Assembly (NCBI GenBank): GCA_024280635.1
Contig: JAJRPS010000065.1
Coordinates: forward strand, 76,602-140,601
DNA length: 64,000 nt
From: Bacteroidota bacterium
Lineage (GTDB): Bacteria; Bacteroidota; Bacteroidia; Flavobacteriales; Flavobacteriaceae
Reading direction: 5' to 3'
Shown here: piece by piece, positions 52,813 to 61,982 of the stretch
Layout: each line of letters starts with the position of its first letter
How positions within the stretch are numbered: position 1 is the stretch's first letter
The notes under the pieces: generated by a model
What the model saw: only the letters and a program-made list of their open reading frames with translations
Told to the model about the DNA's origin: nothing
The model's database searches: none
Position numbers and translations under genes: made by a program

Positions 52813-54819
52813 GTGAAAATATTAGATAAATACATACTCAAAACCTTCTTAAAAACCTTTTTAAGTATCTTTTTTATATTGATATTTGTTTTTATACTAC
52901 AATCCGTTTGGGCATTTGTAAAAGAACTAGCAGGTAAAGATTTAGATTTGATTATTATAGGTAAATTGTTAATATATTTTCTACCCACTTTAATACCTTT
53001 AATATTACCTTTAACGATATTACTAGCTTCTATAATGGTATTTGGTGATTTTGCTGAAAACTATGAGTTTGCAGCAATGAAATCGGCAGGAATATCTTTA
53101 TACCGTGCCATGAGAGGCTTGTCTATTTTTATCTTCTTTTTAAGTATTGTAACCTTCTTTTTTGCTAATAATGTAATTCCGTGGGGAGAATATCAATCCC
53201 GAAATTTAAGACGTAATATAGCGAAACTAACTCCAGCAATGGCAATTGCAGAAGGGCAGTTTAATGCTATTGGAGATATTAATATTAAAGTTGATAAAAA
53301 ATCAGGAGAAGATGGAAATCATTTAGAAGGTGTAATATTACATACTAAAAAAAACAGCAAGAATACAACCGTAATTAAAGCAGAAAGTGGTGATTTAATA
53401 CCTGGGTCAAAAAATGGTAATGTATTGCAATTAGTGTTATATAATGGTAATTATTACAATGACATTTTTAATAGAGACCCTATAAAGCGCAAACGAAAAC
53501 CACATGCAAAAAGTGCTTTTGAAAAGTACACTATGAATATAGACTTGTCTGCCCTAAACGATGTTAACTTGGAAGAAAAAAACAAAGGCATTTCTTATAA
53601 AATGCTTAAAATTAATGAGCTAATACCGGTAATAGATTCGTTGGAGCAAAAAAAGCAAGTAGATTTAGATATTGACATTAGAAACACAATTAACAGTTTA
53701 AATATTTTCAAAAGAATTTCAATAAAACCAAAGGTTGTACTAAATCCGAAATTTAAACAAGAAAAGCGCCCAAAGTCATTAAAAGAGGAAGCATTTTCGG
53801 AGCCATTACCAACAATGAAAGATGATATTAGTTTTGAATTGGAAGATATTCAGAATAATATTAAAATTAAAAAGAAGGAAAATAGTAATCCTGTTTTTTT
53901 AGGAGATTATTTAAAATTATTTACACCTATGGAATTAGAAGGAGTATATAATTTTGCAATTTCTACTTCAAAAACAAACTATAAAAAAATAGAAATAGCA
54001 GAAAAAATAAATGAGGCTAAAACCATAAATTTAAATCAGCATAAAATGGCATTGCATAGAAAATTTGCATTGGCTTTTTCTTGTTTTTTACTCTTTTTTG
54101 TTGGCGCTCCTTTAGGTGCTATTATAAGAAAAGGAGGCATGGGATTGCCAATGGTTATCGCAATGGGAGTGTTTTTGTCATATTATTTTATAGGTATGTT
54201 TTCAAAAAACAGTGCAGAAACAGGTACAATATCTTCTTTTTTAGGAGCTTGGTTGCCTACCCTAATTTTATTACCATTGGGTATCATGCTTACTCGTAAT
54301 GCCACATCAGATAGAGGTATCTTTAATACGAATGCTATAACGGTATTTTTTGAGGAAATATGGAATAAAATAACTAGAAAAAAGAAAACAAAAGGGTCAG
54401 ATTTTAAAGAAACTGTACAGCCTGTAAAAGCAACAATTAAAGAGGAAATAACTACATCATTAAAGATAAATAAAAACCAGTTTTTAAGAGAAATAAACAG
54501 TCATGCTAAAACGTCTATAATAGCCTTTGTAACGTACCTATTGGTAATAGCTTTTTTTCCGTTGTTGCAACAAGAAGACTCTAAAATATTACCTGTAGTA
54601 CTAATCACATTGTTATCTTTGTATCTGATATTTTATGTGATTACCTTTAAAAAGTATACAAAATTAAAAAAAGCAACAGAACCAAATTATAGTAGGTTTG
54701 ATGTATATATCGATTTCTTTTTTGGTATAACCTCATATCCATTAGCGTATTTTTATTATCGAACAACGATAAAAAAGCTGAAGAAAAAATTGGAAAACAA
54801 CTACCATGACAACAAATAA
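52813..54819 (+). CDS. LptF/LptG family permease, extended form
   Basis: 668 residues from a GTG start (no upstream ATG in frame; the terminator precedes it). N-terminal ILDKYILKTFLKTFLSIFFILIFVFILQSVWAF and PLILPLTILLASIMVFG are typical YjgP/YjgQ helices. The C-terminal half has HRKFALAFSCFLLFFVGAPLGAIIRKGG. Compared with ~360-residue LptF/G it has a longer periplasmic/cytosolic insertion (~180-380) and a ~180-residue C-terminal tail with two more hydrophobic segments. It forms the LPS exporter with LptB. Overlaps ribB by 14 bases. Confidence 0.9.
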   Translation: MKILDKYILKTFLKTFLSIFFILIFVFILQSVWAFVKELAGKDLDLIIIGKLLIYFLPTLIPLILPLTILLASIMVFGDFAENYEFAAMKSAGISLYRAMRGLSIFIFFLSIVTFFFANNVIPWGEYQSRNLRRNIAKLTPAMAIAEGQFNAIGDINIKVDKKSGEDGNHLEGVILHTKKNSKNTTVIKAESGDLIPGSKNGNVLQLVLYNGNYYNDIFNRDPIKRKRKPHAKSAFEKYTMNIDLSALNDVNLEEKNKGISYKMLKINELIPVIDSLEQKKQVDLDIDIRNTINSLNIFKRISIKPKVVLNPKFKQEKRPKSLKEEAFSEPLPTMKDDISFELEDIQNNIKIKKKENSNPVFLGDYLKLFTPMELEGVYNFAISTSKTNYKKIEIAEKINEAKTINLNQHKMALHRKFALAFSCFLLFFVGAPLGAIIRKGGMGLPMVIAMGVFLSYYFIGMFSKNSAETGTISSFLGAWLPTLILLPLGIMLTRNATSDRGIFNTNAITVFFEEIWNKITRKKKTKGSDFKETVQPVKATIKEEITTSLKINKNQFLREINSHAKTSIIAFVTYLLVIAFFPLLQQEDSKILPVVLITLLSLYLIFYVITFKKYTKLKKATEPNYSRFDVYIDFFFGITSYPLAYFYYRTTIKKLKKKLENNYHDNK

Positions 54820-55948
54820 ACTAGCACAACTAAATACAATTGAAGAAGCAATTGAAGATATTAAAGCAGGAAAAGTAATCATTGTTGTAGATGATGAAGA
54901 TCGTGAAAATGAAGGTGATTTTTTAGCAGCAGCAGCAGCAGTTACGCCAGAAATGATAAACTTTATGGCAACACACGGTAGAGGGTTAATTTGTGCGCCT
55001 TTAACAGAAAAAAGATGTGAGGACTTGAAGTTGAATATGATGACTAGTAATAGTTCAGATCCAATGGAAACGGCTTTTACAATTTCGATAGATTTAAATG
55101 GAAGAGGGGTTACCACAGGAATTTCGGCCTCTGATAGAGCAAAAACAATATTAGCATTGGTTGATCCAGAAACTAAACCACAACACTTAAACCGTCCAGG
55201 GCATATTTTTCCTTTAAAAGCAAAAGAAGGTGGGGTTTTAAGAAGAACAGGTCATACTGAAGCAGCAATAGATTTTGCACGTTTAGCAGGTTTTGATCCA
55301 TCAGGAGTAATTGTAGAAATTATGAATGAAGACGGTACCATGGCACGTTTACCACAGCTTTTAAAAGTAGCAGCTAAATTTGATTTAAAAATAGTTTCTA
55401 TTGAAGATTTAGTGGCATACCGCATGGAGCATGATTCATTAATTGTAAAAAAAGAAGATTTTAATATTCAAACCCGTTTTGGTGAATTTCGGTTAAGAGC
55501 TTATCAACAAACTACAAATAATCAAGTGCATTTAGCCTTAACAAAAGGAAGTTGGAAGGCTGATGAAGCAATAACAGTGCGTGTAACGTCTACTTTAGTG
55601 AATAATGATATCTTAGATACGCTAACTTTTAATACCGATAAAAAATTAGAATACATTTTTAATTTAATCAATCAGAATGAAAAAGGAGCGTACGTGTTTA
55701 TTAATCAAGAAAGTCCATCATTAAATTTGTTAAGCCGCTTAGGAAAGCTGAAAAAAAATCAGCAAAGTGGCGAAATGAGGGCTCCACGTATTAAAATGGA
55801 TATTAAAGATTTTGGTATTGGTGCACAAATTTTACACGATTTAAACATTAGTAAATTAAAATTAATAACCAATACTAATAAGCAAGAAAAACGAGTGGGT
55901 ATGATAGGTTATGGTTTGGAAATTGTAGATTATATTAGTTATGAGTAA
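54806..55948 (+). CDS. ribB: 3,4-dihydroxy-2-butanone 4-phosphate synthase with degenerate GTP-cyclohydrolase-II-like domain
   Basis: 380 residues. The N-terminal RibB domain is intact: VDDEDRENEGDF, RGLICAPLT, TTGISASDRAKTI, RPGHIFPLKAKEGGVLRRTGHTEAA. The C-terminal ~170 residues follow the RibA fold (ETRFGEFRLRAY-like QTRFGEFRLRAYQ, DFGIGAQILHDLNISKLKLITN). The zinc cysteines and the surrounding GDVFGSRRCDCG block are missing. So only the ribulose-5-P reaction of riboflavin synthesis is expected; RibA must be elsewhere. Confidence 0.93.
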   Translation: MTTNKLAQLNTIEEAIEDIKAGKVIIVVDDEDRENEGDFLAAAAAVTPEMINFMATHGRGLICAPLTEKRCEDLKLNMMTSNSSDPMETAFTISIDLNGRGVTTGISASDRAKTILALVDPETKPQHLNRPGHIFPLKAKEGGVLRRTGHTEAAIDFARLAGFDPSGVIVEIMNEDGTMARLPQLLKVAAKFDLKIVSIEDLVAYRMEHDSLIVKKEDFNIQTRFGEFRLRAYQQTTNNQVHLALTKGSWKADEAITVRVTSTLVNNDILDTLTFNTDKKLEYIFNLINQNEKGAYVFINQESPSLNLLSRLGKLKKNQQSGEMRAPRIKMDIKDFGIGAQILHDLNISKLKLITNTNKQEKRVGMIGYGLEIVDYISYE

Positions 55949-55957
55949 TGAATATAT

Positions 55958-55995
55958 AAAAACCTCCTTAAACAATATGCTTAAGGAGGTTTTTT
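55958..55995. terminator. Terminator at the end of the ftsK-ribB cluster
   Basis: Perfect 14-bp stem AAAAACCTCCTTAA / TTAAGGAGGTTTTT with a 9-base loop. Runs of A and T on either side make it usable on both strands. It separates ribB (+) from the converging membrane-protein gene (-). Confidence 0.93.
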
Positions 55996-55996
55996 A

Positions 55997-56635
55997 TTAT
56001 AATTCTAATTTTTTAAGTTCCTTGTAGTTTTGAGTTAATTTATGTATTAAAAAACCATACAGTACTTTATAAAAAAACCAAATAAGTAATAAAAACCCAA
56101 AAATAACGAGAGCAATAATTCCTAGTACCACAAACAATTGACTAGAGCTTAAATGATTCATTTTTTCAAAAAGTACAGGGTCTTCTTGAAAACTGTAATA
56201 TAATCCTAAAAGGGTAGATATAAAAATACCAGCTAAATTGTAAATTACATAGTATTGAATCACTTTTCGAGTTTTAATAATATTTTCCATCAATATCTTA
56301 ACGCTATCAGTATTAGAAATTGTTTTGTAGGCCTTAAATAAGAGGTATACAAAAACAAAGATAACAGTAAAACTAAAAAAGGTAAGTCCTTTAAAAAATA
56401 AAGTATTGCCATCTTCAACAGTATCCATTTTATCTTTTATACTAGCAGAAAATAAAGGAGGGAGTACACTAACAGCAAGCCAAAACAAAAGCTCCGAAAT
56501 GCTAATGTAAAATATTTTTTTTATAATAGAGGATGATTTTTTATGTAGCATGCTTCCTATTTCATTAGCTGAAATAGTTTTAAATTGCTTGTTGGTTGCG
56601 TTCCAATCCTTTTTAAGTAAGTCTAATTCTTTCAT
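55997..56635 (-). CDS. Membrane protein co-transcribed with the ECF sigma factor
   Basis: 212 residues. A short N-terminal cytoplasmic part (MKELDLLKKDWNATNKQFKTIS) precedes four hydrophobic segments (about 43-62, 82-105, 125-148 and 168-192). It begins 3 bases after the sigma-factor stop. No zinc anti-sigma motif is visible, but position and topology suggest it could regulate the sigma factor (inference). I do not recognise a named family. Confidence 0.8.
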   Translation of the reverse strand: MKELDLLKKDWNATNKQFKTISANEIGSMLHKKSSSIIKKIFYISISELLFWLAVSVLPPLFSASIKDKMDTVEDGNTLFFKGLTFFSFTVIFVFVYLLFKAYKTISNTDSVKILMENIIKTRKVIQYYVIYNLAGIFISTLLGLYYSFQEDPVLFEKMNHLSSSQLFVVLGIIALVIFGFLLLIWFFYKVLYGFLIHKLTQNYKELKKLEL

Positions 56636-56638
56636 ACT

Positions 56639-57133
56639 TTACGGATTTAATATTTTTTTTAATTTTGTTTTCACTCGGTTCATCTTCACTCTAGCATTAA
56701 CTTCTGTAATCCCTAAGGTGTCTGAAATTTCTTTGTAACTTTTATCTTCTAAATATAAAAATATAAGGGCTTTATCAATATCATTCAATTGCTTTATTGC
56801 ACTGTACATTATTTTAAGTTGTTCCTCCTCAGTATCATCATATTCATGAGCTTGTATTTTAAACTGAACCGTATCAAAAGCTTGTGTTTGTACTTGTCGT
56901 TTAGACTTTCTATATAGAGTAATAGCAGTGTTTAATGCCACTCGATACATCCAAGTACTAAACTTAGCATCTCCTCTAAATTTAGGGTACGCACGCCATA
57001 ACTGAATGGTAATTTCCTGAAACAAATCGTTATGAGCATCATTATTGTTGGTGTATAGCCTACAAATTTTATGCACAATGTTTTGATGTGTTTCTAAGAG
57101 TGTTACAAATTTTTTTTCGAGTTCGTTTTTCAC
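56639..57133 (-). CDS. ECF-type RNA polymerase sigma factor
   Basis: 164 residues. Region 2 is seen in LFQEITIQLWRAYPKFRGDAKFSTWMYRVALNTAI and region 4 in LIFLYLEDKSYKEISDTLGITEVNARVKMNRVKTKLKK. This is a standard sigma-70 family ECF protein of Bacteroidetes. It is expressed with the downstream membrane protein. The target regulon cannot be told from the window. Confidence 0.94.
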   Translation of the reverse strand: MKNELEKKFVTLLETHQNIVHKICRLYTNNNDAHNDLFQEITIQLWRAYPKFRGDAKFSTWMYRVALNTAITLYRKSKRQVQTQAFDTVQFKIQAHEYDDTEEEQLKIMYSAIKQLNDIDKALIFLYLEDKSYKEISDTLGITEVNARVKMNRVKTKLKKILNP

Positions 57134-57250
57134 AAGTGATCAATAGTTGTACTTTGTTAGTGCCTAAAAACAGGAATTTGTTACATAAAATTACTTAATA
57201 TTTTGGATAATAACAACCTAAGTTTGCAAAGTATTAGATTTACAAGAAAT

Positions 57251-57307
57251 AACCCAAAAAATAATAAAAGATAAATATGTTTCAATTTATTTATTATTTT
57301 TTGGTTA
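57251..57307. repeat. Long AT-rich inverted repeat between ubiA and the sigma factor gene
   Basis: CCAAAAAATAATAAA (57254-57268) and TTTATTATTTTTTGG (57290-57304) are perfect inverse copies, extended on both sides (AACC / GGTTA) with one bulged C. It lies in the 239-base gap upstream of the sigma-factor gene and downstream of the UbiA gene. It could be a weak terminator or a regulatory dyad. I see nothing else in that gap. Confidence 0.55.
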
Positions 57308-57372
57308 AAATAATTCTAATCCAATAAGTTATGAATACTTCAATATCTTTTTTAGTGCTATTACACTTATGA

Positions 57373-58296
57373 TTAACTTGTGATTTTTAATACTACAATA
57401 GACAACATTCCTAAAAATAAGGTAATTTTTAATACTAAACTTAAATGTGTAAAATGCGCTTTATTTTTTGCAGATAATAGTTTTATAGCTATATATAATA
57501 AAGGACCTATTACAAAAAAGATAAAATAGAGTAGTAGGTAAGTGTTTTCAAAAACATAGGTTAATACGTAGTAAAAAATACTTGCGATAGTTATTAAGCT
57601 CAATACAAAAGCAATAGTGCTGGTGCGTTTTCTCCCAATAGCTAACGGTAGCGTATAATATCCTGCTTTATAATCACCATCAACATCCTCTAAATCTTTT
57701 ACAATTTCACGTATTAGGTTTACTAAAAATGCAAAAAGAGCGTAATCTAGTAAAAACTTAAATAGAAAGGTGTATGCGTTACGAGATTCAGCGGTTATCA
57801 TCGGAATAATTTCAAAAACACCAATTACTAAAATACTCAAACTTACCAAAGTAGATACTATAATATTACCAATTAGGATAGTCGATTTTAATGAGGTAGC
57901 GTATGCATATAACCCCCCTGAAGCAATTAAAAATAAAGCAGAAAAACTGGTTTTATCAACTTGCCAAGATACGTAAAATCCTAACAATACACCTACAACG
58001 GTAAACCCCATGAAGAGGTTATTTGCCATGTCTTCACTAATGTGTTTACCTACAATTAATTTATGAGGTTTGTTAATGGTGTCTGCCTCAACATCATAAA
58101 TATCATTAATAATATATCCTGCAGCAGCAATACATAAAGTAGCAAAAACTAAAGCGGTAAAAGTAGTACTGTTTAAAGCCGTTAATAGATTTGCATTTGT
58201 AAATTGTGGCAGTTTAAAAAATACATATTTGATAAGGCATTGTATAAAGGCTATCATGAATAGGTTTTTATACCGAATAAGATTAAGAGTATGCAT
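57373..58296 (-). CDS. UbiA family prenyltransferase
   Basis: 307 residues with about nine membrane segments. The two aspartate-rich motifs are N64-D-I-Y-D-V-E-A-D72 (first) and LVREIVKDLEDVDGDYKAG-like REIVKDLEDVDGD near 197 (second). They bind prenyl diphosphate-Mg. Bacteroidetes proteins of this type are often labelled geranylgeranylglycerol-phosphate geranylgeranyltransferase; a quinone or other aromatic acceptor is also possible. Confidence 0.88.
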   Translation of the reverse strand: MHTLNLIRYKNLFMIAFIQCLIKYVFFKLPQFTNANLLTALNSTTFTALVFATLCIAAAGYIINDIYDVEADTINKPHKLIVGKHISEDMANNLFMGFTVVGVLLGFYVSWQVDKTSFSALFLIASGGLYAYATSLKSTILIGNIIVSTLVSLSILVIGVFEIIPMITAESRNAYTFLFKFLLDYALFAFLVNLIREIVKDLEDVDGDYKAGYYTLPLAIGRKRTSTIAFVLSLITIASIFYYVLTYVFENTYLLLYFIFFVIGPLLYIAIKLLSAKNKAHFTHLSLVLKITLFLGMLSIVVLKITS

Positions 58297-58319
58297 GGTT
58301 AGTTAGGTAATAGGGGAGA

Positions 58320-59813
58320 TTAGTTAAAAATAATAGCTTGATATGCACCAATATCCGATGTACCAATGGGTCTAACGGTATTGATAATGTCATTAAAAGA
58401 TGGTGTTAGATCTATTGCGGTATTATTTGCAGGCGAAGTGTTTTCTTCAATATTAAAATCATTATGATAAGCATCTTTAAAAATGGGGTCTTGATTTAAA
58501 ATATTATTCTCAAAAATATTAATATCACTAAAATTGTATAAAGGATCATTGGAAAACTGATTATTAAAATCGTTAAAATGCAATAAGCAATTGATGAATT
58601 TGTAGTTAAATGCTGCGCTATTTTCTTTTTCCAAAGTAAATTCTAAATTTTCACTACCGTAAACAATACAATTAGTAAAATTAGCTTGCAGTAAATCAGA
58701 AATAAGTAAAGTGTTGCCGTTTGCTAAAGCATTACTGACAACCAAAGTAGGAAAAGAACGATTGCTGCTGTTCCAATAATTTGCAAAAGTACAGTGTGTA
58801 AAATTATAAGTACCTCCTAAAGTAAGTGCAATACTTGCTTGTCCGCAATTATTAGCTACAATATTTTTGCCTTCTATATTACCATTAAAAGCAAATAAAG
58901 CATTTACTGAATGGTTGTATAACTGTGTATTGGTAATGGTTGTGGTTAAATCACCATCATTACCATCACTTCTAATACCAATAGTTGCATTTTTAATGGT
59001 TACATGGTCAAAAATATTATTGGTGCTACCTTCTTGCAGCCAAATGGTACCCCATTGTCCAGGAATATTATTGTAAGGTGCTTCTAGACGATCACCTTCA
59101 AAAATTATTTCATTTTCTAAAAGCGTTTGGTCTGTACTAATGTTTCCATCAGCAAGTATTGTTGCACCGTTTGTTACAATTAACCCAGAATTACGATGAA
59201 AATGAATACGCGCACCAGCATCAATAGTTAGGGTTTGTCCTGTAGGTACTTTAGGGAAACCATAAATAACATACGGTTTGATATTGGTAAAGTGTAATTG
59301 AGCGGGAGTCAATTCAAAATCATTTAATTCGCCGTCATTTAAAGTAGCAGGAAAAATAAATTCGGCATCTTTTACTAAGGTGACTAATTTTACATCTTGG
59401 TAGTGTAAATTAGCATCAAATATAATAGAATCTTTGTATAAAAACTCGGTAGCAGTAGTGGTGTAATCTAAAATATCAACGGTAGTTTCTACAAAAATAT
59501 ACAAACTATCTTTTGCCTTGACTTCTATGTTTTGAAAGCTTTTACCTGTAATACCATCTACTAATAATCTAAAATTAGAATTATCACCTCTTCCTAATGT
59601 AATGGTAGGGATATGAATGTCATCATTACTCGTATTATAAACTTTTAAATTATAGGTGCTAGAACCAATATTGGTGAAAATAGTGTCTAACAAAACGGTA
59701 TCTTTAGAAAAACGAAGATTGCCAGTACTAGCTGTGGTACTAAAATCTTTTCTACAAGACCCTAAACCAATAACAAAACCAACAAGTAAAACGGTAACAA
59801 TAAGGTTGCGCAT
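58320..59813 (-). CDS. Surface lipoprotein with right-handed beta-helix fold
   Basis: 497 residues. A lipoprotein signal ends at GLGSC (C20). Residues ~30-150 look like an Ig-like/ASPM-type domain (DTIFTNIGSSTYNLKVYN). The middle and end are Asn/Ile/Thr-rich, with repeats of beta-helix type (DHVTIKNATIGIRSDGN, NTQLYNHSVNALFAFNGNIEGKNI) and a terminal SDIGAYQ motif seen in parallel beta-helix proteins. Ligand unknown. It starts just before UbiA's stop region and may be read with it. Confidence 0.82.
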   Translation of the reverse strand: MRNLIVTVLLVGFVIGLGSCRKDFSTTASTGNLRFSKDTVLLDTIFTNIGSSTYNLKVYNTSNDDIHIPTITLGRGDNSNFRLLVDGITGKSFQNIEVKAKDSLYIFVETTVDILDYTTTATEFLYKDSIIFDANLHYQDVKLVTLVKDAEFIFPATLNDGELNDFELTPAQLHFTNIKPYVIYGFPKVPTGQTLTIDAGARIHFHRNSGLIVTNGATILADGNISTDQTLLENEIIFEGDRLEAPYNNIPGQWGTIWLQEGSTNNIFDHVTIKNATIGIRSDGNDGDLTTTITNTQLYNHSVNALFAFNGNIEGKNIVANNCGQASIALTLGGTYNFTHCTFANYWNSSNRSFPTLVVSNALANGNTLLISDLLQANFTNCIVYGSENLEFTLEKENSAAFNYKFINCLLHFNDFNNQFSNDPLYNFSDINIFENNILNQDPIFKDAYHNDFNIEENTSPANNTAIDLTPSFNDIINTVRPIGTSDIGAYQAIIFN

Positions 59814-59963
59814 TTTTAATTTTTATTTTAATAACGTAAATGTAAGTCTAATATTATCAATGGGCAAATTTGAATACATATGGTAGCGCATAAAATTATG
59901 GATTTTGTAATTAAAAGTTTCAAATGCTAGTGATAATGATTTTCAAATTAAATGGGTATAATT

Positions 59964-59993
59964 TTGCTATTGTAAACTTTGTGAATATCTTTG
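59964..59993 (+). promoter_or_regulatory. Full-consensus Bacteroidetes promoter for the Ppx/GppA gene
   Basis: TTG (59964-59966), a 19-base spacer, then TATCTTTG (59986-59993): a complete TTG-N19-TAnnTTTG match. The expected start near 60000 lies after the track's TTG start at 59991, so translation should begin at the ATG at 60093, leaving a leader of about 90 bases. Confidence 0.8.
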
Positions 59994-60092
59994 AGAGTCT
60001 ATAAAAATAGAAAGAAAGATCCATTATTTTTCAAGGAGAAATACGATGTATATTATATAAAAAAAAACTCCCATTTTAGAGTGAGTATTGTT

Positions 60093-60980
60093 ATGAAAAT
60101 AAAAAAATACGCTGCCATTGATATTGGTTCTAATGCTGTAAGAATGCTAATAACTAATGTTATTGAAGAGGAAAAACAAATGCCTAAATTTAAAAAAAAT
60201 GCCTTGATACGAGTTCCTATTCGTTTGGGTGCAGACGCTTTTACTACGGGTATTATTACGGAAGCAAACATCATTAAAATGAAAGATACCATGCGTGCTT
60301 TTAAATTATTGATGAAATCTTATGAAGTAGAAAAATACATGGCATGTGCCACTTCTGCAATGCGAGAAGCTGTAAATGGAGCGGATGTTGTTGCTCAAAT
60401 TAAAGCAGAATGTGCTATAGATATTGAAGTTATTGATGGTAAAAAGGAAGCAGCTATAATTGCGTCTACCGATTTAAAAACCTTTATAGAAAAAGGTAAA
60501 ACCTATATTTATGTTGATGTAGGTGGAGGAAGTACTGAGTTTACCGTATTTTCAGATGGAAAAATAGTAAATTCAAAATCCTTTAAAATAGGTACAGTAC
60601 GTTTTTTAAATAAAACAGTAGATAAAAATATTTGGGAAGATATTAAAAAATGGGTAAAACAAAACACCAAGCATTATGATGCGGTAACCATGATAGGATC
60701 TGGAGGAAATATTAATAAAATTCATAAACTTTCTGGTCGTACTAATGACAAACCATTGTCTTACATATTTTTAAATGCACAATATCACTTTTTTAACGCG
60801 ATGACGTATAAAGAGCGAGTAACTGATTTTGGTTTAAATCCTGACAGAGCTGATGTTATTATTCCGGCACTTAAAATATACTTAAAAGCAATGAAATGGA
60901 GTGGGGCTAAAAAAGTATATGTACCCAAAATTGGATTATCAGATGGTATTGTGAAAACGTTGTATTATGCAGATAAATAA
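60093..60980 (+). CDS. Ppx/GppA-type phosphatase
   Basis: 295 residues from ATG 60093; the track start (TTG 59991) overlaps the promoter. It shows the ASKHA phosphate loop YAAIDIGSNAVRMLI, CATSAMREAVNG, and VDVGGGSTEFTVF, then MIGSGGNINKIHKLSG. The protein should hydrolyse polyphosphate or pppGpp. It is the shorter single-domain-pair form common in Bacteroidetes. Confidence 0.9.
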   Translation: MKIKKYAAIDIGSNAVRMLITNVIEEEKQMPKFKKNALIRVPIRLGADAFTTGIITEANIIKMKDTMRAFKLLMKSYEVEKYMACATSAMREAVNGADVVAQIKAECAIDIEVIDGKKEAAIIASTDLKTFIEKGKTYIYVDVGGGSTEFTVFSDGKIVNSKSFKIGTVRFLNKTVDKNIWEDIKKWVKQNTKHYDAVTMIGSGGNINKIHKLSGRTNDKPLSYIFLNAQYHFFNAMTYKERVTDFGLNPDRADVIIPALKIYLKAMKWSGAKKVYVPKIGLSDGIVKTLYYADK

Positions 60981-60986
60981 AACTTG

Positions 60987-61368
60987 TTAGTCCGTAGGAT
61001 TATGTAGCGCTTTATCAATTTTCACGTCTAAATTTTTATGATTTTTTTGGATATTCAATACTCCATGTTTTTCATTGACAATAAAAACGGGTGTATAGTC
61101 TCCTTTTTTGTCATTGAGTTTAAAATGGTGGTTAGTTTTATTTTTTTACCAGCAGGAATACACTTAATAACAGGTTTATTATTATTTCTTTGGTAATCTT
61201 TGGTTTGTATCATTAAAAATACATCATAACTAATTTTTCCTTTATTTTCGACATAAAAAGTAGTTCGTTTGCCTTTTACTTCTGTCAGTAAAGATACAAA
61301 CGGGTGTTTTTTTGTGAATATACATTTGCACAAAGAAAAATAAAAAATAGAATTGTAATTTTTTTCAT
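60987..61368 (-). pseudogene. Secreted small protein broken by two homopolymer frameshifts
   Basis: A clean signal peptide (MKKITILFFIFLCANVYSQ) starts at 61368. Its frame ends soon after an A7 run (61307-61313). Adding one A there continues into VSLLTEVKGKRTTFYVENKG of the ORF-track entry 61055-61387. A second A7 run (61141-61147) again needs one more A to reach a coding-like tail (DYTPVFIVNEKHGVLNIQ) ending at TAA 60987-60989. The restored protein is about 126 residues with no family I recognise. The track's 110-residue ORF starts upstream in a wrong frame. Confidence 0.7.
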
Positions 61369-61387
61369 GATAACAAAGGTGTAACAT

Positions 61388-61972
61388 TTACCCGTGAACG
61401 GTTTCTTTAGCACCCAAATTTTTCATTATTTCAGCTTCATAAACTAATAAGTCGTCCCATTTTTGATTAACTTCCTTTAAATCATCACCATATTGACGTG
61501 CAAACTTTAAAAACATGGTGTAGTGGTTGGCTTCACTAACCATTAATTTACGGTAAAACTCAGCCAATTTTTTGTCGGATAATTCTTCAGATAATAGTCT
61601 GAAACGCTCGCAACTACGTGCTTCAATTAAAGCGGCATATAGCAGGCGGTGTACCAATTGTGTGTTTCGGCTCCCGCCTTTAGGAAAAAATTTGATTAGT
61701 TGAATTACGTAATCATCTTTACGGTCACGCCCCAAAGTTTCTCCACGAGCAATAATTAGATCATGTACCATTTTAAAATGGCTCATTTCTTCTTTTACTA
61801 AACTGGTCATTTCCTGTACTAGCTCTGTATATTCAGGAAACCCTACAATTAAAGAAATAGCGGTACTGGTTGCTTTTTGCTCACAAAAGGCGTGATCAGT
61901 AAGTATTTCACTAATGTTTTTTTCTACAATGTTTACCCATCTTGGGTCAGTTGGTAATTTTAATCCTAGCAT
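61388..61972 (-). CDS. miaE: tRNA-(ms2io6A)-hydroxylase MiaE-like
   Basis: 194 residues of the ferritin-like diiron family. Metal ligands are visible in HAFCEQKATS, VKEEMSHFKMVHDL, LIEARSCERFRLLSEEL and MVSEANHYTMFLKFA. MiaE hydroxylates ms2i6A37 of tRNA. The gene lies in the dnaX-hyp-miaE order on the minus strand, 10 bases after the small membrane protein. The MnmA enzyme also found in this window thiolates a different tRNA base (U34). Confidence 0.93.
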   Translation of the reverse strand: MLGLKLPTDPRWVNIVEKNISEILTDHAFCEQKATSTAISLIVGFPEYTELVQEMTSLVKEEMSHFKMVHDLIIARGETLGRDRKDDYVIQLIKFFPKGGSRNTQLVHRLLYAALIEARSCERFRLLSEELSDKKLAEFYRKLMVSEANHYTMFLKFARQYGDDLKEVNQKWDDLLVYEAEIMKNLGAKETVHG

Positions 61973-61982
61973 GATTAATGTT

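Noticed and set aside
59991-60092. TTG start giving a 34-residue extension of the Ppx/GppA protein
   Set aside because: It overlaps a full-consensus promoter and lies before the expected transcription start; the conserved domain starts at the ATG at 60093.
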